A DNA stretch of 64,000 nucleotides from Acanthosoma haemorrhoidale. Its lineage: Eukaryota > Arthropoda > Insecta > Hemiptera > Acanthosomatidae. The position numbers and the translations under genes are program-made. Below, one piece after another: positions 51,074 to 61,327 of the stretch. The notes below the pieces were generated by a model. The model worked only from the letters and a program-made list of their open reading frames with translations, was not told where the DNA came from and ran no database searches. The DNA is taken from assembly GCA_930367205.1 (NCBI GenBank), contig CAKNEZ010000013.1:1-64000 (forward strand), given 5' to 3'. The stretch's first letter is position 1. Each line of letters opens with the position of its first letter.

Positions 51074-51964
51074 TCAACATACTCGCCATTGGCCATTTTT
51101 CTTCGTCACCATGAGTAGAGCGTTTGCCCATTGTGAACTTGAAGCTTGAATAATTCCATTGTTGAGCATGCTCTGAAATTCTTGTTTAGCAACTTGCAGC
51201 TTCTCTGGATCTAATCTTCTTGGCTTGCTAAAAACAGGCGGTCCATCAATAGTGACAATTTGGTGCCTTACATCATGCTTGGCATTTACCTTCAATGAAA
51301 ATGGTTTGGTTAAATCTGGAAAATTGGTTAACAGATGTGAGAATTGACAGGTGGCTTTGAAAGAACTCAATGATTCCATTTCCTCGATTGTAACTACTTC
51401 ACCTGTAACAGTGAGCTTTGTACTGTTATCAATAAGTTTTTTGTTTTTTAGATCAATTAGTAAACCAAAATTGTGTAGAAAATCAGCTCCTAAAATACCT
51501 TTATTGGTTTTAACTAAAAAGAAAGTCCACTCCATTTGTCGTCTTAGTCCCAGGTCAATTTGAAGAACTTGGGTTCCAAATGTAGAAATCTCTGTGTTGT
51601 TAGCAGCAAATAACTTAATTCCTGTATCTTGATTTGCTTTTATTAATTTATTCACTAATATATAGGAAACATCTGCACCACTATCAACCAGAAAACTGTA
51701 TTCTTGTCTCGTAAGAACAAACGATGTTGTTGACCTGGAATATTTACAGCAGCACAGTTGGTCAGTTCTGTGTCTGCCGTGAGGAGTTTCCCTTCTCCAC
51801 AACCCATTTACATTCAGGTGTGCACTTAGACGGTATACATTTCTTTCCGTAACGATAATGGCCAAAACAATACTTTCCTTTTGGATCAAAACGTTTATTT
51901 CGGCTGTTACTACGAGAACGAACAGAGTTATCTCTACTTGAACCTCTGGATATTCTAGACTCAA
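51074..51964 (-). pseudogene. Gypsy D protease and N-terminal RT
   Basis: The protease motif FLVDSGADVSYI is near 51690, with GILGADFLHNFGL near 51490. The RT start is SSQWANALLMVTKKNGQWRVC, ending at a TGA in place of the expected Gly codon. The next RT residues (DYRRLNDRTLPNRYPIPRIDD) are readable just beyond the stop. Confidence 0.78.
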
Positions 51965-52280
51965 GGGCCGATAGTCTTTTATTCAGTTCCTCCGGCGTCG
52001 AATCGAATGTAGGCCCTTTAGAAGGATCAACATTTATATCACGCGCGGGTTTGATATCCCATATTTTATCACCGATTTCGGCTAATTTATCCAGATTGCC
52101 ATCTGAAATAGCCAAAATACTTTTTATTTGCGTTTGAAGTTTATCAAGCCAAAATGATTTCAACAGTTTATCAGAAAAATCGTCACCTGCTAATCCTTTA
52201 ATTTTTCGAAGTAACTGACTTGGTTTTTGATATCCTATTTCTAATTCGCTAACGACTTTTTTTATTTTTTCTGTCCTCAC
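51762..52280 (-). pseudogene. Gypsy D C-terminal gag
   Basis: Capsid-like helices (LRKIKGLAGDDFSDKLLKSFWLDKL) are followed by an atypical Cys/His motif, YCFGHYRYGKKCIPSKC, that matches the CsRn1-type single finger. It overlaps the protease frame in another phase. Confidence 0.7.
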
Positions 52281-52303
52281 TTTTTCAGAATATACTTAAA
52301 AGT

Positions 52304-52579
52304 CTATCCTTGGCGGTGGTATATTTGGTCCTCAGTAGATGAGACAATGTCGTATATGTTTTCTACTATCTTAAGGTCCAATTGAGCAATTAGATAGTTA
52401 AATTTCGTACCTTCCCTAGTGATTCCTCCAAGATCGAACTGGGCTTCCGCCTGGCAAAACCAAATTTCTGGTTTGTCTTTCCAAAACGGTGGAAGCTTGA
52501 TACTAACCGTATCAATGTTCTTCGTCAAAGATTCACTATTTTCGTTTTTCATATTTTCGTCCGGCATGATTAATTTCAT
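52304..52579 (-). pseudogene. Gypsy D N-terminal gag
   Basis: Starts at ATG 52579 or the in-frame ATG at 52567. Contains KLPPFWKDKPEIWFCQAEAQF and FNYLIAQLDLKIVENIYDIV, typical for CsRn1-like Gag. A frameshift near 52300 separates it from the next segment. Confidence 0.75.
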
Positions 52580-52590
52580 AAATCACTCTT

Positions 52591-52609
52591 AATCACGTCA
52601 GGGTCACCA
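52591..52609 (-). other. Primer binding site, tRNA-Trp type (Gypsy D)
   Basis: On the minus strand TGGTGACCCTGACGTGATT matches the complement of the insect tRNA-Trp 3' end at 18 of 19 bases. tRNA-Trp priming is a reported trait of the CsRn1 group. Confidence 0.75.
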
Positions 52610-52614
52610 ATCGT

Positions 52615-52865
52615 TGTGGGGTTTTACACATTTATAAAGCTCACAATACATTAAATAAGTTTTATTTTAGGACAGAACACAAGGTACAAATTTACATATC
52701 TTTCTTTTTACACACATATGTGTTGTAGGTTATTTATTTGGCGGTCTCTATGGGTACCAATCAATGCCAAATTATTATTGTTTAATTTTTAATTTTAAAA
52801 TTTCACAATTCAATCAAGAATAAGAATACAGAATAATCACTTTTGGGTGGTGCCGCCACACAACA
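52615..52865 (-). repeat. Gypsy D 5' LTR (probable limits)
   Basis: Read on the minus strand it would begin TGTTGTGTGGCGGCACC and end CCCCACA just before the primer site. No partner LTR is available, so the far boundary is inferred from the TG...CA ends only. Confidence 0.5.
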
Positions 52866-53055
52866 ATGCAAAAACGTTTTTATTGGGAGCCGGTGTTGAA
52901 AGTAGCCACAATTCCCAGAAAGGGTAGGCATCACAACAATGGAGCTCTGTTTCCAATGAGTGTGGAAAAATTAAATCTAAAGCTATTAGAACTGAGACCC
53001 ATTCAGTGATATTACAATTATTGTTCCTTATTTTGAACATAAAAAGTAGCATTAG

Positions 53056-53240
53056 TGTGGGATATTGAGAGATAAATTGTGTTGTGTTGTCCAACCTGAG
53101 GGATAACAGTGTTGGATCCTCTACGTTTTGTTATTATGATTAATTAAGAATGTTGTTTATGAACATGTACCTTGTGTATAAAAGTAAAATAAACGTGTGT
53201 TATTAATTCAACAAATGTTTCATTGTGCCGAAATCCTTTA
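53056..53240 (+). repeat. Gypsy E 5' LTR
   Basis: TGTGGGATATTGAG...AAATCCTTTA; TATAAAAG and AATAAA near 53176-53192. Confidence 0.9.
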
Positions 53241-53394
53241 GTGGCGACGAGGATGGGATTGCCGTCCACATGATTCGTTCGTGTTTACGCGTTAACGGAG
53301 TGTAGTTTTGAGTTTCTACAATTCGTGTTTTCGGTGACGTTACATCGTAGACGACATTCAAAAGGTCTCGAATTTATTTAAATTGAAGACAGAA

Positions 53395-54348
53395 ATGGCC
53401 GAAGAAGAAACCAAAAGTTTAGTCGGTACTTTGAGAGAATTTACACTCGATAAAGATTGGGGCATCGCCAAGTCGAGAACAGAAAATTTCTTTATTGCAA
53501 ACGGGATAAAGAATGACGAGAGAAAGAGGGCTCTTCTGTTAAATTCGTTGGATGACTCAGCGTGTAAACTGATTTCCAACCTGGCGGTTCCCAAGAACCC
53601 GGAGGATAACACGTATGTTGAATTAGTTAAATTATTTGATTCACATTTTTTGGGTGCGGAATCAGTTTTTGCCGCCAGATACAAATTTTATAACGCCACG
53701 AAAGATCCTACGGAAACGGTTAACGACTGGATTGCCAGACTGCGGTCATTGGCAGCTAACTGTGCTTTTGGAGCTCGATTCGACGGAAATTTGTTAGATC
53801 GTTTTGTTGTCGGCATGAACAAAGGGCCGATTAGAGATCGTTTATTCGAGGAGGATGCGGAAAAGGCCCAGTGGGACAATGTAGTCAAGATAGCAACATC
53901 GAAAGAAGCTTCTTCCACAAATTATGATTTAAATGAGTTTTCATGTAGTGGTCCAATCAAAAAAGAGCCCGTAAATTATGTTAGAGCACAAAAAACACCA
54001 AATCAACAGGTAAATACCAATCTTTGTAAAGTTTGTGGGGCGACATGGCATGATGCAAATAAATGTCGATTCAAAGATTATAAATGTAAAGTTTGCAAAA
54101 TAAAGGGGCATTTACAAAAAGTTTGCCCAAATAAAATCAAGTTACCTGCTCCAGATAAGAAGACCGGCAAAACTGAACAAACACATTTCGTCCAGGAAAA
54201 CTCAGATAAAGAATATCTTTATAAAATACTTGAAGGTAGCGCAAGTGAGTATCAAATTGAACTTAAGCTAAATTCCCAGGTTATTTGTTTTGATGTTGAT
54301 ACTGGGTGCCATAGCACTATTGTTCCGAGAACCACCGTTGTTGGGTAG
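53395..54348 (+). CDS. Gypsy E Gag and N-terminal stub of protease
   Basis: ATG 53395 (GAAATGGCC). The Gag capsid-like region has WIARLRSLAANCAFG and RDRLFEED motifs. Two zinc knuckles, CKVCGATWHDANKC and CKVCKIKGHLQKVC, lie at about 210-245. The frame then reads DVDTGCHSTIV, the protease active site, and stops eight codons later. The protease body is missing: the next frame begins at its last motif, PPLLGRSW. Length of Gag is normal for insect Gypsy elements. Confidence 0.85.
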   Translation: MAEEETKSLVGTLREFTLDKDWGIAKSRTENFFIANGIKNDERKRALLLNSLDDSACKLISNLAVPKNPEDNTYVELVKLFDSHFLGAESVFAARYKFYNATKDPTETVNDWIARLRSLAANCAFGARFDGNLLDRFVVGMNKGPIRDRLFEEDAEKAQWDNVVKIATSKEASSTNYDLNEFSCSGPIKKEPVNYVRAQKTPNQQVNTNLCKVCGATWHDANKCRFKDYKCKVCKIKGHLQKVCPNKIKLPAPDKKTGKTEQTHFVQENSDKEYLYKILEGSASEYQIELKLNSQVICFDVDTGCHSTIVPRTTVVG

Positions 54349-55075
54349 ATCGTGGTTCAAAGCTCTGGGATTCAGCATTTTTGCTGAAGATTCAGCCCAC
54401 TCAATTTTTTATCAAAAGGTGGAACATGGCATTGAGGCAGAAAAGTTGGAGGAGGAACTCAAGAGTTTGTATCCAGAGGTTTTTACGGAAAAACTTGGCA
54501 AATATAACAAAGGAAAAATCAAATTAGATCTTTTACCGGAAGTCAAACCAAAATTTATAAAACAAAGGCCGGTACCGTACGCCATAAGACACAAGGTTGA
54601 TCAGGAAATTGACCGCCTGGTGCAGGAAGGAATTTTGGAGCCCATTGAGTATAGTGATTTTGGTTCCCCTATTGTTCCAGTTATGAAGCGAAATGGCCAA
54701 ACTAGGATTTGTGGAGATTATAAATTGACCCTCAACCCTTGCTTGAAAATGGATCCTTATCCGTTGCCAAGAATTGAAGATTTGTTCCAGAGATTGGGGG
54801 GGAATATGGTTTGGGCCAAAATGGATTTGAGCCATGCTTACCAACAGTGTGAGTTGGATCTCGAATCGCGCAAACTGGTAGCTATTACCACGCAGAAAGG
54901 CTTATTCCAATATACCCGTATGCCCTATGGTATTTGTGTTGGACCTTCCAAATTTCAGAAATTGGTAGACAATGTGTTAGCAGGAACTGAGGGGGTGGTA
55001 GCCCTACTGGATGATGTTGTGGTTTTGGGATTCTGGGCATTTTTTTTGCATTTTTGCCGGATTTTGGGACATTAA
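54329..55075 (+). CDS. Gypsy E end of protease and RT N-terminal half
   Basis: From PPLLGRSWFKALGF (protease end) through RT: KQRPVPYAIRHKVD, SDFGSPIVPVMKRNGQTRICGDY, WAKMDLSHAYQQCEL, FQYTRMPYGICVGPSKFQ and the catalytic segment ALLDDVVVLG. After this motif the frame runs into T-rich sequence and stops at 55075; RT continues in another frame from about 55070. No start codon belongs to this segment. Confidence 0.8.
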   Translation, partial: EPPLLGRSWFKALGFSIFAEDSAHSIFYQKVEHGIEAEKLEEELKSLYPEVFTEKLGKYNKGKIKLDLLPEVKPKFIKQRPVPYAIRHKVDQEIDRLVQEGILEPIEYSDFGSPIVPVMKRNGQTRICGDYKLTLNPCLKMDPYPLPRIEDLFQRLGGNMVWAKMDLSHAYQQCELDLESRKLVAITTQKGLFQYTRMPYGICVGPSKFQKLVDNVLAGTEGVVALLDDVVVLGFWAFFLHFCRILGH

Positions 55076-57339
55076 GAAAACGAGTCATAGAGGTTCTTGA
55101 AAGATTCAAGAAAGCGGGGTTAACCCTTTCTGCAAAAAAGTGCGAATTTGGAAAAACATCCATTGAATATCTTGGATTCAGAATTGACGCTTCAGGTTTG
55201 CATTCGACTGATGAGAAAATAAAATCTATAGTAATGGCACCAAATCCTACAAATATTAAAGAGCTGCAAGCTTTTTTGGGGTTTGTGAACTATCTGGCGA
55301 GATTTCTACCGGCACTGTCATCGACCCTCCACCCTCTTCACCAGCTTCTGAAGAAAAACATTCGATGGGATTGGAATGCCAGTTGTCAAACCGCTTTCAC
55401 AAAAATCAAGAGGATAGTCGAGGAAAATCGCTCTTTAGCACATTATAATCCAGATTTGCCTATCAAGTTAACCGTTGATGGTTCGGACCAAGGCCTGGGA
55501 GCTATAATTTCACAAGTCTATCCAAATGGAGAAGAAAAGCCGTTAGCTTTTGCTAGCAGAACGTTGACTATAGCGGAAACGAAGTATAGTCAATTGCATA
55601 AGGAAGGCGCTGCATTGGTGTTTGGTGTGAAAAAGTTCCATTTGTATCTTTTTGGAAGGAAATGGATATTGGCTAATGACAATCGACCCTTGTTATCAAT
55701 TTTTGGACCAAAAAAGGGAGTGCCAATTTGTGCGGCAAACCGTTTGCAACGTTGGGCGCTACTTCTAGCAAATTATAACTATGACGTGGAATGGGTGCAG
55801 TCAAATAAAAACAGCGCAGATTGGTTATCGAGAGCACCACTAAAGACTGATCCGGAAATAGGAGAAAGTTTGGACCCAGCGCTGTTTTACGTATTCGAAG
55901 AAAACGAAACTCTACCTCTACAGTATAAAGACATCTTGTTGTGGACAAAGAAAAATGGCATCCTGAAGAAAATATCAACGTATCTGAAAATTGGATGGCC
56001 TCATACCATCCCGGAAGAACTCCTCCCGTTTTCTCTTCGCCGTGATGAGCTCCATGAAGAGGAAGGGGTACTCCTATGGGGAAATCGAGTGATTGTGCCG
56101 ACAAAACTTCGATCCTCAGTGCTTCACGAATTGCATGAGACACACATGGGGATAGTGAAAAGCAAGGCAATAGCACGATCATATGTGTGGTGGCCAAAAA
56201 TTGATGCGGATATAGAGGATAGGGTGAAGTCTTGCATACCCTGTAATTCGGTGAAGGACAAGCCCCAGAAAGCTGCTTTAATTCCATGGGAATGGCCAAC
56301 AAAACCATGGCAAAGGCTTCATATGGACTACTTGGGACCAGTTGCGGGTCAGTATTACCTAGTAGTAGTGGACAGCCATTCGAAATGGGTGGAAGCTTTT
56401 CCTACGAAATCAATGTCAACGGAAGTGACAATAAAAATTTTACGCCAAATTTTTGCCAGATTTGGGCTCCCCGAGGTATTGGTGTCTGATAATTACGCAT
56501 CATTTGAATCAGAAGAATTTCAACTTTTTATGAAAAGGAATGGGATTGAACACAAGAGAGGGGTACCTTATTACCCTGCTACAAATGGAGCGGCAGAAAA
56601 CAGTGTCAGAACAATCAAACGGTTGTTAAAAACCGCATTAGCAGAATCAACTAGTACAGACCTCAACAAAGCTCTGAACAGTTTTCTGTTACAGTATAGG
56701 AATATTCCTCGTGCCACCACAAATGTGTCACCGGCACAAGCTCTGCTGGGTCACAGTTTGAGGACCAGATTGGATCTCCTCCGCCCAAATCCTTCAAAAA
56801 CGGCTACTAGAGTTGAAGCAAAAGAAAAACAACAAATTAAGTTGCAATCGAGAAAGGCACTGCCGTCAGACAAATTTGCTGAATCAAAAGATGTTTGGGT
56901 GAAGAATTTTCAGAAAGGGGAGAAGAAATGGGTTAAAGGAAGAGTTATCAAATGCTTGGGTCCCAGAAGAAGAAGAGTTTACATCCCTGATATAGATAAG
57001 ACATGGATACGTCACATAGATCAACTCAGAATATCTTTACAAGGGCCTAACAGACCGGAAGACAACATGGATACTCCGGAATACAACAACTCATCGGACA
57101 GCGATGAATCATCTGATTGGCTGGGACGGCCTACTCCCTCACCAAAGAACAAAGTTACAAGTCAGGACACCGAGTCAGTACCAGTGCAGCAAAGTCCAGC
57201 TGAACAACCGAATGATCAGCAGGCTAAACCAGGGACCAGTACGTCAAAGGACAAGGACAGGTCTCCACTCTCTGTTGAATCTGGGGGGCGACCTCAGCGC
57301 AATCGAACTGCTCCTCGCCGTCTAATTGAGGAGCTGTAA
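55068..57339 (+). CDS. Gypsy E RT C-terminal half, RNase H and integrase
   Basis: Open to TAA at 57339. RT thumb/connection starts at TLRKRVIEVLERFKKAGL. RNase H has TVDGSDQGLGAIIS, with Gly where DAS is usual, and FASRTLTIAETKYSQLHKE. The integrase finger is HETHMGIVKSKAIARSYVWW...CIPC. The core has HMDYLGPV, VSDNYASFESEEF and NGAAENSVRTIKR, so the D, D, E residues are kept. A Ser/Asp-rich C-terminal tail (about 57070-57300) follows. The frame is uninterrupted over 750 codons. Confidence 0.86.
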
Positions 57340-57459
57340 TGTCTTATTAATGAGCTTTAATGTCTTATTGAAAAAATAAAAAAAAAAAAAAAAAGGTTTC
57401 TTGTTAAAATTGTTTCTTGTATTGTTTTTGTAGAATTTATTTTAATAGAGGGGGAAAGA

Positions 57460-57644
57460 TGTGGGATATTGAGAGATAAATTGTGTTGTGTTGTCCAACC
57501 TGAGGGATAACAGTGTTGGATCCTCTACGTTTTGTTATTATGATTAATTAAGAATGTTGTTTATGAACATGTACCTTGTGTATAAAAGTAAAATAAACGT
57601 GTGTTATTAATTCAACAAATGTTTCATTGTGCCGAAATCCTTTA
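57460..57644 (+). repeat. Gypsy E 3' LTR
   Basis: Same 185-bp sequence as the 5' LTR; followed by ATTAG. Confidence 0.92.
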
Positions 57645-57769
57645 ATTAGTTTTATCAAAATAAACTTTCGGTTTTTTTGTTATGCGTCACCAGTATTTAG
57701 GACAATTGTCCATTGATACGAAAAGATGATGAAAGGGTCTGTGAACAATTCAATTTGCTTAAATCAAGT

Positions 57770-58003
57770 TGTCAGAATGAAAGACATAGGTTGATTGAAT
57801 ATAAGTAATAATTTATTAACCATAAAATAAGTACATTTGGTCACAAGTTATATAGGTTAGATTAATATTGTCAGCCGGCTATGTTCATTTAATAGAGATA
57901 AAAAAACCATATGACATCTCCGTTTTTTTTTTTTTGTTTTTTTATTGTAATACATAGCTCTCTTTTAAATATGCTGGCTGACGACTGATTCGTTCACTAC
58001 GAG
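57770..58003 (-). mobile_element. Gypsy B relic: pol 3' end plus LTR
   Basis: On the minus strand, 58003-57945 encodes the last residues of a Gypsy B-like pol (SERISRQPAYLKESYVLQ then stop). An A-rich stretch and a 147-bp LTR (57916-57770) follow that is clearly homologous to the LTRs at 38911 and 47856. Homology ends sharply at 58003. It may be a truncated insertion or the remains of a deleted copy. Confidence 0.85.
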
Positions 58004-58672
58004 ATTTCTCGAAATCATGTCCAGAGCGTATGTGGCTCTCGCACTCTTCGTCAGCCGCCACTGGCTCGTATCCGGTGACGCGGCTGATGGAGGAGCGTGG
58101 GGGTGACAACAATGTGTACTTGGGAGGTCTCTGGGCTGTTTGTAAATACTTTATGAATGAGCGAGTGAATAAATATTATACATATGTTATGTATGAGAAG
58201 ATTTATGGCCCAATAAAGGCAGATTTTAATTTTATCACAATAAAGAAGTTTTAACATATATTTTATTGCTGTTTTAATAGTATATACACTTTGATTATTT
58301 TAGGAACTTAAAGTGTCTAAATACCCCGAGTATTTGATGTATAAAATTAATAAGTAATTTTATTTATTATTTTTATATACATTTTATATATATTATAATT
58401 TATTCTCCGAATAGAGTAGGAAGGCATTTTGTCTAAAATTCTCGAGCTGCGAAAATAATCCATGATAATAATTTTGGTTTATAAACATTCCAGATTGTCT
58501 TAGCTTTTTAATTCGTCATAGGCTCCATCTGTATCCAAATGAAAGATATGATTTTTTTTTTTCCTATATATAGAAGGTAACGGAAAATTTACAGCCACTT
58601 AACCAAACAATAAAGTGTAACCATATTAAAGCAGGAGTTGATATGGGTAAATTATTTGTGGGATATTAGTTT
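58004..58672 (+). other. Unassigned sequence between Gypsy B relic and BEL array
   Basis: GC-balanced up to 58140, then strongly AT-rich. No domain is recognised. A short frame 58030-58254 (74 codons, no recognised motif) is followed closely by an AATAAAG signal. An overlapping frame from ATG 58018 gives a hydrophobic start, MSRAYVALALFVSRHW, but stops after 29 codons. These may be the relic of a gene end or of another LTR. Confidence 0.35.
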
Positions 58673-59328
58673 TGTGGAAGAAGGGGCTAGTAAAATTACG
58701 TCGCCGAACTTCTGTCCCTTGCAAATTACCGGCTGGGAAATTCAGAAAAAAAGTTCAAGAATGGGTGCCTGCATTTTCCCAGAAAAACAACAAAAACCAA
58801 GATTGTGTACACAAAATATAATCGAGGAAAGATTATACAAAAAAAACTAAAATTATAAACTGGCAATACATATGTAATGATCGTATATATAAACAAAAAA
58901 AAAATAATGTTAGCAACTGGGTTAGTAATCTAAAAATAAAATGAAAGAAACATAGATAACAAAAATATAAATGTCTTTACGCTTAATATAAATAAAAATG
59001 AATTAATTTCTACATTTACTAAATATAACAGTGTCAATCACCAAAAGTCAATAGTCTTCTATTCTTGAAAGTAAAAGGATGGTGTGAGCTGAATCTGGAG
59101 ATAACTGGTGTGTGTACTAGCAAAATAACCTCTTACCGGAGATCCCAAAGTGGAGAAGAAAAAATTCTTCTCGATGTTCACTCTCCAAACAATGGGGAGC
59201 GTGGGTGGGTGGTGGATATCCGGTGTACAGTCAGCGATGAAGAAGTAGTGTGAATGTGGGGTCAACATCAATCAACAAATTTCCAAGCGTCCTTCTTCGT
59301 TCACAACTTTCAGGGAACTGAACCAGTA
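58673..59328 (-). repeat. BEL/Pao 3' LTR, truncated
   Basis: Matches 60397 onward for about 656 bases and then switches to gag at AGTA (59325-59328), which is common to both parent sequences. Confidence 0.88.
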
Positions 59329-60239
59329 TTTGCTTGAAGCTGAATGATTAATTGGTGGATAAAATCCGAAAATTCCTTCCAAGTCGGAGTTTCAGATCTG
59401 GAACCAAATTCGTTTTCGAAACGCTCTCGAGTTTTGGCATCTAACAGCCTGACGGCAAACGTGTACAATATAAAGCCTGCGGGATCAGCTAAGTTCAATC
59501 TATTAAAGGCTGCAGCGCTTTCAAGAATTACTGACGAAAAGTGATCAAGAGTTGCGAGGGAACATTTTTGAAGTAGTGGAAAATTGAATATATTCATCAG
59601 ATGTTGGGTGGCTTGTAATCGTTGGCTGTCATACCTTTTAGTTAAAGCTGCCCAAGCTTGATCGTAGCCGTCGAGAGTGACATTGATAGCCGTGATAATT
59701 TGAGCCGCTCCACCTTTTAGGGAGGACTTCAAATAATGGAATTTTTGAATGGGATTCAAGTCTGTTTTATCATGAATCAGGGAAGAAAAGGTATCCTTAA
59801 ACGAAGGCCAATTTGAAATATTGCCTGAAGAAGTAGGAATATTAATTGTGGGAAGGCGTAATTGCGAATATTCTTCGCCTCTTTCAACCAGTGATCTATT
59901 TCCAGTGGATTCAGATTCCTTAGGGGCAATAGAAAAACCCAATGCTATCGCTTCGTAATAGCTGGCACGGACTTCTTTATAAACCAGTTCGTATTCTGTT
60001 AAGGGCCTCTTCAACCTTTTTACTACCCTTCTCAAGTTCAAATAACACGCTGAAAACTTCTCATAAGCACTGTCTAGTCGAGAAATGCGAGCAGCGAAGA
60101 TTTTTCGTTGGGTTGAGTCAGTTCCCATTGATAACCCAACGGTCTTAGTTTCATTAATATCATCAGCTAAATCCTTGAATTCATAGCTAAGAGCATCCAT
60201 TTGCTCTTCCGAATCATCCTGGTTAACTTTAGGAGGCAT
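59329..60239 (-). pseudogene. BEL/Pao gag N-terminal fragment
   Basis: ATG 60239 (MPPKVNQ). About 300 codons of Gag match 18176-17265, with a few substitutions, for example a Tyr for Asp near residue 19. The frame ends in LTR-derived sequence at 59310 after LQANT. All zinc knuckles, protease and pol are deleted. Confidence 0.85.
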
Positions 60240-60396
60240 GTTGATGGCAGAATTTATCAATAAACAAATAAAATACCAATTAAAATAAACAATCTTGTGA
60301 GTGGGAAGATGATTATATAAAAGGATCAAGACGGAATGTTGTAAATACAATTACTTTTTTCTGAATCACAATATCCGAAGACGGAGGACCAAAAGA

Positions 60397-61281
60397 TGTG
60401 GAAGAAGGGGCTAGTAAAATTACGTCGCCGAACTTCTGTCCCTTGCAAATTACCGGCTGTGAAATTCAGAAAAAAAGTTCAAGAATGGGTGCCTGCATTT
60501 TCTTAGAAAAACAACAAAAAACAAGATTGTGTACACAAAATATAATCGAGGAAAGATTATACAAAAAAAACTAAAATTATAAACTGGCAATACATATGTA
60601 ATGATCGTATATATAAACAAAAAAAAAATAATGTTAGCAACTGGGTTAGTAATCTAAAAATAAAATGAAAGAAACATAGATAACAAAAATATAAATGTCT
60701 TTACGCTTAATATAAATAAAAATGAATTAATTTCTACATTTACTAAATATAACAGTGTCAATCACCAAAAGTCAATAGTCTTCTATTCTTGAAAGTAAAA
60801 GGATGGTGTGAGCTGAATCTGGAGATAACTGGTGTGTGTACTAGCAAAATAACCTCTTACCGGAGATCCCAAAGTGGAGAAGAAAAAATTCTTCTCGATG
60901 TTCACTCTCCAAACAATGGGGAGCGTGGGTGGGTGGTGGATATCCGGTGTACAGTCAGCGATGAAGAAGTAGTGTGAATGTGGGGTCAACATCAATCAAC
61001 AAATTTCCAAGCGTCCTTCTTCGTTCACAACTTTCAGGGAACTGAACCAGTAATTAGATGACGATCGGAGTTGATCCGCCATGCCAAAACAATTGCCGAT
61101 CGCATTAGAGGTCACCTTATCACTTGCTTAGACGTAAACACCCTTAATTCTTAATTATGCATATCAATACAACAGAATATTACAATCTTGTTTTTTTTTT
61201 CTTTTAACAAATAAAATAAAATTAATCGTTATAATTACGTGAGTGAAAAAAAATAATAAAAAAATAGTTGGGACCCAACAT
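60397..61281 (-). repeat. BEL/Pao LTR, complete, shared between two tandem elements
   Basis: 885 bp with ends TGTTGGGTCCC / CTTCTTCCACA on the minus strand. The left side carries the primer-site sequence (CGGAGGACCA, 60384-60393) and the right side the pol end, so it serves as 5' LTR of one element and 3' LTR of the other. Confidence 0.88.
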
Positions 61282-61327
61282 ACCGCCCACCAAATTTGCG
61301 TAGAAAATTTCCAGGTAGATTAACACA

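Larger units (their letters stand above)
50331..52865 (-). mobile_element. Gypsy D, CsRn1-like LTR retrotransposon, decayed and 3'-truncated
   Basis: A minus-strand element with 5' LTR (about 52615-52865), a tRNA-Trp primer site, gag, protease, RT and the very start of RNase H, where it is cut. Primer choice and the Gag motif PPFWKDKPEIWFCQAEAQF are those of the CsRn1 group of Gypsy elements. Several stops and indels show it is dead. No 3' LTR is present. Confidence 0.8.
53056..57644 (+). mobile_element. Gypsy E LTR retrotransposon, young but defective
   Basis: LTRs of 185 bp (53056-53240, 57460-57644) appear identical, with target duplication ATTAG (53051-53055, 57645-57649). The primer-site region GTGGCGACGAGGATGG resembles that of Gypsy C, and AGAGGGGGAAAGA precedes the 3' LTR. 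Gag and pol are in three frames because of a protease deletion and a second frameshift in RT. Confidence 0.93.

Noticed and set aside
58030..58254. 74-codon ORF as a real host gene
   Set aside because: It is short with no recognisable domain and sits among repeats; the nearby AATAAA is common in AT-rich DNA. It is kept only as an unassigned stretch.
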